Assembly (NCBI RefSeq): GCF_001517585.1
Contig: NZ_FBYC01000004.1
Span: forward strand, 1,054,001 to 1,118,000
Length of the DNA stretch: 64,000 bases
Direction: 5' to 3'
From: Roseibaca calidilacus
GTDB taxonomy: Bacteria > Pseudomonadota > Alphaproteobacteria > Rhodobacterales > Rhodobacteraceae
Part shown: in pieces, positions 45,771 to 55,133 of the stretch
How positions within the stretch are numbered: position 1 is the stretch's first letter
How the letters are laid out: each line of letters opens with the position of its first letter
Translations under genes and position numbers: made by a program
Notes under the pieces: model-generated
What the model was told of the DNA's origin: nothing
Seen by the model: only the letters and a program-made list of their open reading frames with translations
The model's database searches: none

Positions 45771-46058
45771 TCACTCCTCGATACCGTTTAGCCGGTCGCG
45801 CAGCAGCTTGCCGGTCTTGAAAAAGGGCACGGCCTTTTCGGCCACTTCAACGCTTTCGCCGGTGCGCGGGTTGCGCCCTACGCGGGCATCCCGCTTCTTG
45901 ACGGAAAAGGCCCCGAACCCGCGCAGCTCGACCCGCTCACCCCGCGCAAGCGCTTCTGTGATCTCATCGAATATGGTCGCAACAATGCGTTCCACATCAC
46001 GCTGAAACAGGTGTGGGTTTTCTTCCGCGATTTTCTGGATCAGTTCTGACCGGATCAT
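45771..46058 (-). CDS. ihfB: Integration host factor subunit beta
   Basis: DNA-bending protein of 95 residues (IHF-beta). [14 protein letters not shown] starts it, [24 protein letters not shown] forms the beta arm that enters the minor groove, and [16 protein letters not shown] ends it. ATG 46058 gives the family N-terminus. Confidence 0.95.
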   Translation of the reverse strand: MIRSELIQKIAEENPHLFQRDVERIVATIFDEITEALARGERVELRGFGAFSVKKRDARVGRNPRTGESVEVAEKAVPFFKTGKLLRDRLNGIEE

Positions 46059-46174
46059 CCAAGTTACCCCCGCAAGCCCGCGCATTCACTGCGCTTTTCC
46101 CACTTCTATAATCAAAACACCGACCTAACGCCACATAAACCGTCAGCTTATTATTCGAACCGGTGGATTGCTGC

Positions 46175-48814
46175 CTAGAAAGCCGGTTGGGTCTGGCGGC
46201 GCCGTTGCAGCATGATGACCAGACCCAGCAGCAACAGCGCCGGAATGTAGAAAATCTGCTGCGGTAACCTGTCCGCTTCAACCGACACAGTAACAAGCTG
46301 CACCTGTTGATCGCCGTAGAAGTCGAAATCACCCAGTTCTTCCTGATAGGGCGTGCCGAACATCGGCTCGTCCAAGGCGACGCCATCGTCAGACGGCATC
46401 AGGATCAGACCGGTTTCGTTCAGCCGTTGCTCTGGTGGCGTGTCATCCACGATCAGCCGCAACGTGGTCGAGCGCAGCGCTCCGGTGTTGAAATCCGGCC
46501 CCTCTATATACAGGCGCAATTCATCATCCGCTTCGGCATTGGTCAGCACGTCTTCGAACTGGGTGCTTGGCTGAGTTTCGAATGGCGGTTGAATGCGGTC
46601 CAGCCAGAAATTGGGCACAAACAGCGTGAAGGCCACCAACAGCAGCGCCGCCGATTCCCACAGTTTGGAGCGCGCAAGGAAATAGCCCTGCGTGGCGGCG
46701 GCGAACAACAACATGGCAAAGGTCGCCACCACGAAGATGAACAGCGCCTGCAAAATGCCTGCCGTGGTGCCAAGGTCCACACCATAAAGGATCAGCGTGG
46801 GATTGTAGATGAACAGGAACGGCAGCGCCAATGTGCGCATACTGTAGAAAAACGCCGTGAAGCCGGTCTTGATCGGGTCGCCCCCCGACACAGCGGCGGC
46901 GGCGAAACTGGCCAGCCCCACCGGCGGCGTAACATCGGCCATCAGCCCGAAATAGAACACGAACAGATGCGCGGCGATCAAGGGCACGATCAGCCCCTCA
47001 GAGGCCCCCAGCGAGACCACGACCGTCGCCATCAGCGACGACACCACGATGTAATTGGCCGTGGTCGGCAGACCAAGCCCCAGCACAAGCGAGAAGAGGC
47101 CCACCAAAAGCAGCATCAGGAACAGGTTGCCCATGGACAGCAGTTCCACCAAGCTGGCCAATTCGGTGCCAATGGGCGTGCGCGTAACGGTGGCCACGAT
47201 AATGCCCGCAGCCCCGGTGGCGACCGCGATGCCGATCATGTTGCGCGCGCCGGCGATCATGCCCTCGACCAAGTCGGAAAAGCCTGCCCGCAGATGGGTC
47301 ATGAACGCCCCTTCGCCGCGCAAAAGCGCCTTGATGGGGCGTTGCGTCAGCATGATGAACAGCATCAGAAGTACCGCGAAATAGGCCGATTTCGACGGCG
47401 ATTGCCGTTCCACCATCAGGAACCAGACCAGCACCACGATGGGCAGCAGATAATGCAGGCCGGTTGGGAAAACCTCTGCCATCTTGGGCAGTTTGACTTC
47501 CTCGGCATTGGGATCGTCCAGATCCAGATCCGGGCGTTTCGCCGCAACCCATAGGCAGGCAAAATAAATCGCGCCCAAGGCCAACAAGATCACAAGGCCG
47601 GAGATACCGGGCGCAGCACTGCGCAGCCCGTTCACCCCAAGGATGACGCCGTAAAACACCGCACCCGCGCCTACAAAACCCACCGCGACCTTGCCCAGCA
47701 TGGCCAGCAGCGAGCCGCCCTGCCCCAGCGCCGGGATACCGTTGCGCAGGGCTTCAAGGTGGACGATGTAGATCAGCGCGATGTAGGAAATGATCGCCGG
47801 AATGAAGGCGTGCTTGATGACCTCAATGTAGGAAATGCCGACGAATTCCACCATCAGAAAGGCCGCAGCGCCCATCACGGGCGGCATGATCTGCCCGTTG
47901 ACAGAAGCCGACACCTCGACCGCGCCCGCCTTCTCAGAGGTGAAGCCCACTCGCTTCATCAGCGGGATGGTGAAGGTGCCGGTCGTGACCACATTGGCAA
48001 TGGACGACCCTGAAATCAGCCCCGTAGCACCCGACCCGACCACGGCGGCCTTGGCAGGCCCACCGCGCAAATGGCCCAGCCCAGCGAAGGCCAATTGGAT
48101 GAAATAGTTGCCCGCGCCCGCCTTGTCCAACAGCGCGCCGAACAGCACGAACAGGAACACGAAGGCGGTGGACACGCCCAAGGGAATGCCGAACACCCCT
48201 TCGGTAGACAGCCATTGCGTGTTGATAATGGCGGTAAAGCTGCGCCCGTCATGCGCGATCAGGTCGGGGATCAGCCAGCCGGAACCGAAATAGCTGTAGG
48301 CCAGAAAGATACCGCCAACGATGGTCAGCGCAGGGCCAAGCGCGCGGCGCGAGGCTTCCAGCATCAGCGCAACGCCGACAACACCCACCCAGATTTGCGC
48401 CTGCGTGGGCAGACCGGCGCGCGCGGTATCCGAAATCTCGCGCGCGAACCACAGCACATAGAACGCGCAGCCCCCCGCGACGATGGCCATGATCCAGTCA
48501 AGGATCGGAATGTGCCTGCGCGGCGATTTCTTGAACGCCGGATAGGCCAAAAACGCAAGAAACAGCGCGAAAGCCAGATGCATGGGCCGTGTCTGGTCGG
48601 ACCCGATAACCCGCGCACCGGGAATATATTGCGCGAACTGGAATTGCAGATCGGCAATCCAGACCTGAAAGGCCGACCACAGGAAGGCCACGCTCGCAAT
48701 CAGCAGCGCCACTTTGCGGTTTGTCGGCTCGCGCCCGCCCGAATCGGTGCTGGCAACAAGATCCTGCAATTCCTCGTCGGAAAAGCGGCGGTCGCTTTCA
48801 GGCGTTTGCGACAT
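46175..48814 (-). CDS. TRAP transporter fused permease (DctQ-DctM type, TAXI system)
   Basis: Integral membrane protein of 879 residues containing the small DctQ-like and large DctM-like subunits in one chain. Many hydrophobic segments are visible; GSGATGLISGSSIANVVTTG, ASVNGQIMPPVMGAAAF and LGLGLPTTANYIV mark the DctM part. It is downstream of a TAXI solute receptor gene. The substrate is unknown; TAXI systems often take up dicarboxylates or glutamate. ATG 48814 is preferred to the longer frame from 48856. Confidence 0.92.
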   Translation of the reverse strand: MSQTPESDRRFSDEELQDLVASTDSGGREPTNRKVALLIASVAFLWSAFQVWIADLQFQFAQYIPGARVIGSDQTRPMHLAFALFLAFLAYPAFKKSPRRHIPILDWIMAIVAGGCAFYVLWFAREISDTARAGLPTQAQIWVGVVGVALMLEASRRALGPALTIVGGIFLAYSYFGSGWLIPDLIAHDGRSFTAIINTQWLSTEGVFGIPLGVSTAFVFLFVLFGALLDKAGAGNYFIQLAFAGLGHLRGGPAKAAVVGSGATGLISGSSIANVVTTGTFTIPLMKRVGFTSEKAGAVEVSASVNGQIMPPVMGAAAFLMVEFVGISYIEVIKHAFIPAIISYIALIYIVHLEALRNGIPALGQGGSLLAMLGKVAVGFVGAGAVFYGVILGVNGLRSAAPGISGLVILLALGAIYFACLWVAAKRPDLDLDDPNAEEVKLPKMAEVFPTGLHYLLPIVVLVWFLMVERQSPSKSAYFAVLLMLFIMLTQRPIKALLRGEGAFMTHLRAGFSDLVEGMIAGARNMIGIAVATGAAGIIVATVTRTPIGTELASLVELLSMGNLFLMLLLVGLFSLVLGLGLPTTANYIVVSSLMATVVVSLGASEGLIVPLIAAHLFVFYFGLMADVTPPVGLASFAAAAVSGGDPIKTGFTAFFYSMRTLALPFLFIYNPTLILYGVDLGTTAGILQALFIFVVATFAMLLFAAATQGYFLARSKLWESAALLLVAFTLFVPNFWLDRIQPPFETQPSTQFEDVLTNAEADDELRLYIEGPDFNTGALRSTTLRLIVDDTPPEQRLNETGLILMPSDDGVALDEPMFGTPYQEELGDFDFYGDQQVQLVTVSVEADRLPQQIFYIPALLLLGLVIMLQRRRQTQPAF

Positions 48815-48933
48815 GGTGTGTCCTTCGAAATGTCCGGAAAGGAAAGGCGCGACCACACCCCAAGGCGGGCCGCGTCCCCGTTCATGGCCCCCGACAGGCG
48901 GGAACCATGCAGATCACATCAGCCCAGGGCTGC

Positions 48934-49902
48934 TTAGTCCATCAGGCCCGCTTCACGGTAATAGCGTGCCGCACCGTCATGGATCGGGGCAGAGTTGCCA
49001 TCGGTGACCATGGTCTGTGCATCGAGAATGTCGAGCGCAGGGTGCAGCGCCTTGAACTGGTCCAGATTCTCGAAGATCGCCTTGACGACATTGTACATCA
49101 CGTCATCCGACACGGCGGTCGAGGACACAAAGGTCGCGCCCACACCGAAGGTGGTCACGTCTTCCTCGTTGCCGCGATACATACCACCGGGGATGGTGGC
49201 CATGCGGTAATAGGAATTCTCCTCGACCAGCCCGCGGATCGCGTCATTGTCCACGTTCACCAGCACGGTGTCGCAGGCGGTTGTCGCTTCCTGAATGGCG
49301 CCCGACGGGTGGCCGACGGTGTAGACAATCGCGTCCACATTGTTGTCGCACAGCGCCAGCGACTGCTCGGCGGGCGGCAATTCGGTGGCTTGCGCGAAGG
49401 TGTCCACGGTCCAGCCCATCGCTTCCATCACCACGTCCATAGTGCCGCGCTGACCGGAGCCGGGATTGCCGATATTCACGCGCTTGCCAGCGAGGTCATC
49501 GAAATTGGTGATGCCCGCATCGGCGCGTGCGACCACGGTGAAGGGTTCCGGGTGCAGCGAGAACACGGCGCGCAGGTCTTCGAACGCGCCGTTTTCTTCA
49601 AAGCTGGACGAGCCGTTGGCAGCATGGAACTGCCAGTCCGACTGCGCGACGCCGAATTCCAGCTCGCCCGAGCGGATGGCGTTGATGTTGAAGATCGACC
49701 CGCCGGTCGATTCCACGCCGCAGCGAATGCCGTGTTCCGCGCGGTCACGGTTGACCAGGCGGCAGATCGCGCCGCCCGCGGGGTAATACACACCGGTCAC
49801 GGCGCCGGTGCCGATGGAAATAAAGGTCTGGTCTTGCGCCATTGCGGCCCCGCCCAAAGCGGTTGAAAAGGCGAAAACGCCGGCTGTCAGATGTTTGGTC
49901 AT
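48934..49902 (-). CDS. TAXI-family TRAP transporter solute-binding protein
   Basis: Periplasmic receptor of 322 residues feeding the fused permease. Signal peptide MTKHLTAGVFAFSTALGGAAMA; mature part with SIGTGAVTGVYYPAGGAICRL, INAIRSGELEFGVAQSDW and KRVNIGNPGSGQRGTMDVV, all typical of TAXI proteins. GGAGG precedes ATG 49902 by about six bases and decides the start. Confidence 0.94.
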   Translation of the reverse strand: MTKHLTAGVFAFSTALGGAAMAQDQTFISIGTGAVTGVYYPAGGAICRLVNRDRAEHGIRCGVESTGGSIFNINAIRSGELEFGVAQSDWQFHAANGSSSFEENGAFEDLRAVFSLHPEPFTVVARADAGITNFDDLAGKRVNIGNPGSGQRGTMDVVMEAMGWTVDTFAQATELPPAEQSLALCDNNVDAIVYTVGHPSGAIQEATTACDTVLVNVDNDAIRGLVEENSYYRMATIPGGMYRGNEEDVTTFGVGATFVSSTAVSDDVMYNVVKAIFENLDQFKALHPALDILDAQTMVTDGNSAPIHDGAARYYREAGLMD

Positions 49903-50302
49903 AGTATCCTCCGGGTTGAGTGTGCCGCCACTGAGCGGGCGGCTTGCAGGGCGCGCGGATGGCAGAGTTTCCCCTGCGACCATGCGCCCCATAGGGTTAG
50001 AGGACGATGACGGGCCGCGAGAGTCAAGCGGGGCGGCCTAAAAAACAGGCGGTTTACCTTGGGTCAGCCCGCTTCGACGCCCCTGCCCGTTTGCGCGCCA
50101 GAGCGCCAGCACCGTCGCGGGCGGTGGCGCTGCTATGGGTGGATCTAGGCACTTTATGGAAGCCAAGCCCCTCCTTAGAAGATCAGCGCACAGACGGACA
50201 CCAAAGCGCCGCCGCGTGGGGCCGCGACGGCGCTGGCGCGGCGGGCTTCGCCCTTGATTCCGCGCAGTTGTGCAGGAACTATTGGTTCTTGCGACAATAT
50301 AG
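49903..50302. other. Non-coding region upstream of the TAXI gene
   Basis: Holds the promoter side of the TAXI/TRAP operon and GC-rich inverted segments around 50209-50255, then turns AT-rich at the edge of the HEPN-like gene. No gene or structural RNA was recognised. Confidence 0.4.
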
Positions 50303-51604
50303 CTAAGGCAATTTGATCGGCACTTCTTTTGTTCCTTCTCCTCGCCAACCAGTCAACCTCCTACGATCAGCCATTTTTCCCCGATAACCAACCAAGTAAA
50401 ATGTGAATACCTCAACAAGCCATTGACACATCACCCATAGTTCTACTAGTTCAAAGCCATTGCGCGCAAACGATTTCTTCTCAGAGTGGATAATTGAGTT
50501 TCTCGCTTCTGAAAGAATAGTGAAACCATCTATTCCGTTATTTTGATAGGAAAATTCTTTCAACCCAATAGCTTGCTCTAGTGGATCAGATTGCAGCTTT
50601 ATGAATGCTGCACAAGCGCGTGCTCTATCTGCAAATTTTCCACGTTGAAGCAAGTCAGCGCTCCATTTGGCATGCTCCCTAAGAATATGGTGAACCAATA
50701 TCTCTAGTGCACTGAATGATGATATGAGAGCAAGTGAAAGGCTCGTATCTCTTGACGAGTTGGAAGCTCTATAGAAGTCGGACGAATACGTTAGAGGCAA
50801 ATTCGAAGGCTCTGAATCAAGAAATTCATGATATGCTTTCGCAAAAAAACCAAATTCATTCTCCATTTCGATATCAAACCAATTCGAAGGGCGTGGAAAA
50901 CGATCAAACTTTGAAAAACCAAGGAGCCAAAAATGTTCGGTCTCATCGCCTCTGCATTCCACATGCCCGACACCAACACCATTCCCGGATGCAAACGTTA
51001 AAACCTTAGACGCACGCCAAATTTCTTTCCATGCGGAACTATAGTCCACAGCATATTTTTCTTCAAAACGCGCCGTAAGAAGACCGGTAGGTATTACTTT
51101 ACCAGAAATGCTTTCTTTGTCCTTAATTTGACTTTGAACGCTACTAAAAGGCTGATATTTATAATTTACACCATTGGCTTCCCACTCTAAGCCACGCTGA
51201 TTGAAAAACACCAAAGGTCCATTTAGAATGACAGCACAAGCTTCTTTAACTTGACAAGGTCTTCCGAACAGCAATGGTTCCGATGTTGGCCCAAACTTTA
51301 GTATTGTTCTGTCATCACTACTATAGGTTTGACTTAAGCAAAGGAATTTGCCTTCCAAAAAACTCGATCCAAAGGATATAGCGTTATCAAAGTTTTCAAG
51401 TGCAATTGAAACATCATCACACTCTAGAATAAACCTAGTCTTCCAATCTCGGGTATAACGAAAGGCTGATTTCGTTATACCCATCTTCTCGACTTCGGGA
51501 GCAGCATTAACGAAGTTAAAGTTAATATCGCTCAAATTCTCACCATCAATGCCGTCAAAGCTTTCGAGTGTATACATTTTTAACCATATTGATAGTTTCT
51601 TCAC
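50303..51604 (-). CDS. AT-rich orphan protein with C-terminal HEPN domain (ApeA-like)
   Basis: Protein of 433 residues in DNA clearly more AT-rich than both flanks. The N-terminal 250 or so residues show no recognised motif. The C-terminal helical part (about 285-400) has FSALEILVHHILREHAKWS and, at 367-373, ARNSIIH in which Arg368 and His373 form the RNxxxH signature of HEPN nucleases. The layout resembles antiphage ApeA, where an N-terminal sensing region precedes a HEPN RNase. GTG 51604 is an uncertain start; ATG 51577 is the alternative. A defence role is inference. Confidence 0.65.
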   Translation of the reverse strand: MKKLSIWLKMYTLESFDGIDGENLSDINFNFVNAAPEVEKMGITKSAFRYTRDWKTRFILECDDVSIALENFDNAISFGSSFLEGKFLCLSQTYSSDDRTILKFGPTSEPLLFGRPCQVKEACAVILNGPLVFFNQRGLEWEANGVNYKYQPFSSVQSQIKDKESISGKVIPTGLLTARFEEKYAVDYSSAWKEIWRASKVLTFASGNGVGVGHVECRGDETEHFWLLGFSKFDRFPRPSNWFDIEMENEFGFFAKAYHEFLDSEPSNLPLTYSSDFYRASNSSRDTSLSLALISSFSALEILVHHILREHAKWSADLLQRGKFADRARACAAFIKLQSDPLEQAIGLKEFSYQNNGIDGFTILSEARNSIIHSEKKSFARNGFELVELWVMCQWLVEVFTFYLVGYRGKMADRRRLTGWRGEGTKEVPIKLP

Positions 51605-51642
51605 GAAGTTCCAGAACTGAACCAGCTAGCCGGGCCATCCCC

Positions 51643-52797
51643 TCACCCCAACCTCTCCTCCACCACCCCCACATACCAGCTTGCCCCATAGGGGATCACC
51701 TCGTCGTTGAAGTCGTATTGCGGGTGGTGCAGGCCCGGCCCGTCGCCCGCGCCCAGCACGATATAGGCTCCGGGGCGGTCTTGCAGCATATAGGCGAAAT
51801 CCTCGCCGCCCATGTTGAACCCGGCTTCCACGCATTGCCCCGACACGTCCAGCGCCGCCGCGCGGGCATACTCGGTATGTTCCGCATGGTTGACCATCAC
51901 CGGGTAGCCGCGCAGGAATTCCACCTCTGCCACCGCGCCAAAGGCCTGCGCGGTCCCCTCGGCCAGCGCGCGCAGACGCGCCTCTGCCAGATCGCGCACG
52001 CCCGCATCATGCGTGCGGATGGTTCCCACCAGCGCCACCCGCGCCGGGATGACGTTATGCGCGTGGCTGGACGTATCCACCCCGCACACGGACAGCACGA
52101 TGTTCTGCGTCGGATCGGTGTTGCGCGACGCGACCGATTGCAGCGCCACGATCAGGTGGCTGGCCACCAGCACCGGGTCGATGGTCCGGTCCGGTTTCGC
52201 GGCATGCCCGCCCTTGCCTTCGACCACCAGCCGGAACTCATCCACTGCCGCATAGAACGCGCCCGCGCGGATGTTGAACTCGCCCAGCGGGTGGCCGGGG
52301 CGGTTGTGCAGGCCGTAGACCTCGGTAATCGCAAAGCGTTCCATCAGCCCCGCCTCGCACATCACCTTGGCGCCGCCGCCGCCTTCCTCTGCGGGTTGGA
52401 AAATGACCGCCACGGTGCCGTCAAAGGCGCGCGTTTCGCACAGGTATTCGGCAGCGGCCAGAAGCATCACCATATGCCCGTCATGGCCGCAGCCATGCAT
52501 CCGCCCCGGCACGGTGCTGGCATAGGGCAGGCCCGTCGCCTCGTTCATTGGCAGCGCATCCATATCGGCGCGCAGGCCAATGCAGCGGCCCGGCCCGTGG
52601 CGCCCATGGATCAGCCCCACAACGCCAGTCAGGGCTATGCCCTCCTCTACCGTATCGCAACCAAAGCTACGCAGCTTGTCGGCCACGACCGCAGCCGTGC
52701 GGTGGCAGTCGAACCCCAATTCGGGATGGGCGTGAAAATCGCGCCGCCAAGCTGTGTGGTCGGGCAGGCGCGCGGCGAAACGGTTGCGGAGGGGCAT
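51643..52797 (-). CDS. M20-family amidohydrolase (hippurate hydrolase-like)
   Basis: Zinc-dependent hydrolase of 384 residues. Metal ligands appear in LRADMDALPM, HGCGHDGHMVMLL, QPAEEGGGGAK, YGLHNRPGHP and GGEDFAYML; the dimerisation domain has GKGGHAAKPDRTIDPV. Such enzymes cleave N-acyl amino acids. ATG 52797 is the family start; the open frame continuing upstream is antisense to the helicase gene and not real. Confidence 0.93.
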   Translation of the reverse strand: MPLRNRFAARLPDHTAWRRDFHAHPELGFDCHRTAAVVADKLRSFGCDTVEEGIALTGVVGLIHGRHGPGRCIGLRADMDALPMNEATGLPYASTVPGRMHGCGHDGHMVMLLAAAEYLCETRAFDGTVAVIFQPAEEGGGGAKVMCEAGLMERFAITEVYGLHNRPGHPLGEFNIRAGAFYAAVDEFRLVVEGKGGHAAKPDRTIDPVLVASHLIVALQSVASRNTDPTQNIVLSVCGVDTSSHAHNVIPARVALVGTIRTHDAGVRDLAEARLRALAEGTAQAFGAVAEVEFLRGYPVMVNHAEHTEYARAAALDVSGQCVEAGFNMGGEDFAYMLQDRPGAYIVLGAGDGPGLHHPQYDFNDEVIPYGASWYVGVVEERLG

Positions 52798-52905
52798 GGC
52801 GGTTCCTGTCACGAAAACTGCACATAGGCTATGCCGCGCCGCACGGGCCTGCAAGCGTGCGAAAGCGGTTTCCCCCGGTGCGCGCTTTGGGCTAGGGTCG
52901 CGGCC

Positions 52906-54432
52906 ATGAACGCGCCCATGACCCTGCCCGCCCTTTCCGATGACCAGTCCCAAGCATGGGACCGGGTATCTCATGCGCTTGAAGCGGCCGGGATCGACCT
53001 TGATACCGGGCAGACCGGCCCCATGCCAGAGGGGCGCGGCACGGTGCTGGCCATTACCGGCAAGGCGGGGTCGGGCAAGACGCTGCTTTTGGCGGGGCTG
53101 ACCAAGGCGCTGGTGGCCGCAGGGGTCGAGATCGTCTCTGGCGAGTATGAACCCCGCAAGCGCCGCGACCGCCGTTCGCTGGCCGTGCTGGCCCCCACCA
53201 ACAAGGCGGCCTCTGTCCTGCGCGGGCGCGGTGTGCCTGCGACCACCTTGCACCGCATTCTTTATTCCCCGGTCTATGACCCGGAATATGAAAAGATCGC
53301 CGAATGGCTGGCAGGCCAAGCCTCGCGCCCCACGGTCGAAGGGCTGGATGAAGCCGCGCTGGATCGCGCTGCGAATTTCTACGCCCAAACCCCGTCCATT
53401 CCGGGGGCGCTGGCGGCGGCGGGCCTGCGCGGGTCCGATTTCATCACCGGCTGGAAGCGGCGGGATGACCCGCTTGACATCGGCTTTGTCGATGAAAGCT
53501 CCATGCTTGATGCGCGCCAACTGGATGACCTGAAAGAGCTGTTCGGCACTCTGGTGCTGTTTGGCGATCCGGCGCAGCTTGCCCCGGTGGGCGGCGGTGG
53601 CGACATGGTTTTCGACCATTTGCCAAGCCCGCAGAAAATGCACCTTGCGCGCATCCACCGGCAGGCTGCCGACAACCCGATCTTGGATCTGGCCCATGCG
53701 CTGGCCGATCCCGACCTGTCGTTTGAGCAGTTCGAAGAACGCATCGCCGAAGCCGCCCGCGCCGATGACCGCGTGCTTATGGCCGAGCGCGTGGACAGCG
53801 ACCTCATGGCGCGCAGCCCCGTGCTGGTGTGGCGCAACGCCACCCGGTTGCGGCTGATCCACGCGTTCCGCGCCGCCCATGGCGCGCCCGAAGATTCGCT
53901 TTTGCCGGGCGAACCGCTGATCTGCGACGGGCTGGAACTGCCGCTGAAGCACCGCGCCAAACGCATCGACCTTGAAGCGCGCGGGCTGATCAAGGGCGCG
54001 CAGGTGGTCTATCTGGGACCGGGTCGCAAACCCGGCTTTTCACGCCTGCATATTTTCGGCGCGCCCGATCCGCAGATTTCCGTGGCCTCGATCGTCAAGA
54101 TCGAAAAAGACCCGAATGAAGACCCGTTCATTCCCTTCGCCGCCGCAATGGGCGCAGCCTTCGTGCATGGCGCGGCTTGCACCATCCACAAGGCGCAAGG
54201 CTCGCAATGGCCCGATGTGCAGATCTTTGCCCCCGACCTTTACGCCGCCGCGCGCGCGGGCCGAACCGAAGGCGGTATCGCACTCTGGAAGCGCCTCGCC
54301 TATGTCGCGATCACGCGGGCAGAAACTCGGCTGCATTGGGTCATCCGCAACCGTCTTGCCCGCCCCAAAACCGACCTGTCCACCGAGGATCTGGGCCAAG
54401 ACCCCGCCCCATTGGCCCTGCAAGGCGAATAG
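52906..54432 (+). CDS. RecD-like ATP-dependent DNA helicase
   Basis: Superfamily 1B helicase of 508 residues, divergent from the amidohydrolase. Walker A is TGKAGSGKTLLL, motif Ib APTNKAASVLRGRG, Walker B FVDESSML, motif III FGDPAQLAPVGGGGD and the C-terminal TIHKAQGSQWPDV and YVAITRAETRLHW. It is shorter than RecD2, and no recBC genes are nearby. A repair role is expected, the exact one unknown. Confidence 0.9.
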   Translation: MNAPMTLPALSDDQSQAWDRVSHALEAAGIDLDTGQTGPMPEGRGTVLAITGKAGSGKTLLLAGLTKALVAAGVEIVSGEYEPRKRRDRRSLAVLAPTNKAASVLRGRGVPATTLHRILYSPVYDPEYEKIAEWLAGQASRPTVEGLDEAALDRAANFYAQTPSIPGALAAAGLRGSDFITGWKRRDDPLDIGFVDESSMLDARQLDDLKELFGTLVLFGDPAQLAPVGGGGDMVFDHLPSPQKMHLARIHRQAADNPILDLAHALADPDLSFEQFEERIAEAARADDRVLMAERVDSDLMARSPVLVWRNATRLRLIHAFRAAHGAPEDSLLPGEPLICDGLELPLKHRAKRIDLEARGLIKGAQVVYLGPGRKPGFSRLHIFGAPDPQISVASIVKIEKDPNEDPFIPFAAAMGAAFVHGAACTIHKAQGSQWPDVQIFAPDLYAAARAGRTEGGIALWKRLAYVAITRAETRLHWVIRNRLARPKTDLSTEDLGQDPAPLALQGE

Positions 54433-54440
54433 ACCTTCCC

Positions 54441-54520
54441 ACTTCATCCTTGCCCAAATATCCTGGGGGTGAATGGGCGCATCCGCGCCCAGAGGGGGCA
54501 AAGCCCCCTGACCGCAACCT
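54441..54520 (+). repeat. Intergenic double-hairpin repeat, copy 2
   Basis: It starts ACTTCATCCTTGCCCAAATA, followed by CTGGGGG, a hairpin GGGCGCATCCGCGCCC and a second hairpin GGGGGCAAAGCCCCC. It matches the plan of the copy near 36834. It lies nine bases after the helicase stop. Confidence 0.65.
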
Positions 54521-54532
54521 TTCGGAGGCCCC

Positions 54533-54769
54533 ATGCGCTGCGTTTTCGTCCAGTTCCGCTGTATCCCAGGCAAGACCTACCAAGTCGCCGACGCCATCTA
54601 TGACCGCGAGGTGGTGTCGGAACTCTATTCCACTTCGGGCGAATACGATCTGATCGCCAAGGTCTATATCCCCGAGGACCGCGATGTCGGACATTATCTG
54701 TCAGACGCGCTTTTCGACATCCCCGGTATTAGCCGCACCCTGACCACCATGACTTTCAAGGCCTTCTAA
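54533..54769 (+). CDS. Stand-alone Lrp/AsnC ligand-binding domain protein
   Basis: Protein of 78 residues consisting of the RAM domain of AsnC/Lrp regulators without a DNA-binding domain. FVQFRCIPGKTYQVADAIYD, SGEYDLIAKVYI and IPGISRTLTTMTF are characteristic. Such short proteins bind amino acids and oligomerise, perhaps modulating full Lrp proteins. The start is preceded by GGAGG. Confidence 0.88.
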   Translation: MRCVFVQFRCIPGKTYQVADAIYDREVVSELYSTSGEYDLIAKVYIPEDRDVGHYLSDALFDIPGISRTLTTMTFKAF

Positions 54770-55036
54770 GCGCGCAAGGATCGCCGCGATCACCGCCCCC
54801 TGCGCCGCCAGAAACTGCCGATCACCTGCTGGCGGCATTGCGGCCTGGCGCAAGGCAGCGCTCATCAAGGTGCCATTGCCATAGACCGGGTGGGCACAAC
54901 CATGGCGCCTTCGGTGTTGGTCGGCCCGCGTGGCATGGTCCAGCATCCGCGCCAATTGCATTGGCCAATCTTCCTCGCGCCTTGCCAGCAAAGCCCGCGC
55001 GGCGGCCAGTATATCCCCTTGTGTCACCGGGCGCAT
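54701..55036 (-). CDS. DUF7742-like small protein next to the GTA cluster
   Basis: Protein of 111 residues; MRPVTQGDILAAARALLA and ATRADQHRRRHGCAHPVYGNGTLMSAA resemble a short family of unknown function that in Rhodobacterales often lies beside the GTA genes. The 3' end overlaps the AsnC-like gene on the opposite strand by 69 bp, so the last residues may be an extension. The family name is from memory. Confidence 0.55.
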   Translation of the reverse strand: MRPVTQGDILAAARALLARREEDWPMQLARMLDHATRADQHRRRHGCAHPVYGNGTLMSAALRQAAMPPAGDRQFLAAQGAVIAAILARLEGLESHGGQGAANTGDVEKRV

Positions 55037-55133
55037 GACCAGCCCCAAAGCTGGCGCGTGCGCCGGGGCGCAAGCGTCGACGCGCCCGCGTCGGCGCGGG
55101 GTGGGCGGGCGGGCGCCACGGCGCGCACGCGGC

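Noticed and set aside
52798-53952. Upstream extension of the amidohydrolase frame to 769 codons
   Set aside because: The extension is antisense to the RecD-like helicase and unrelated to the M20 family; the real start is ATG 52797.
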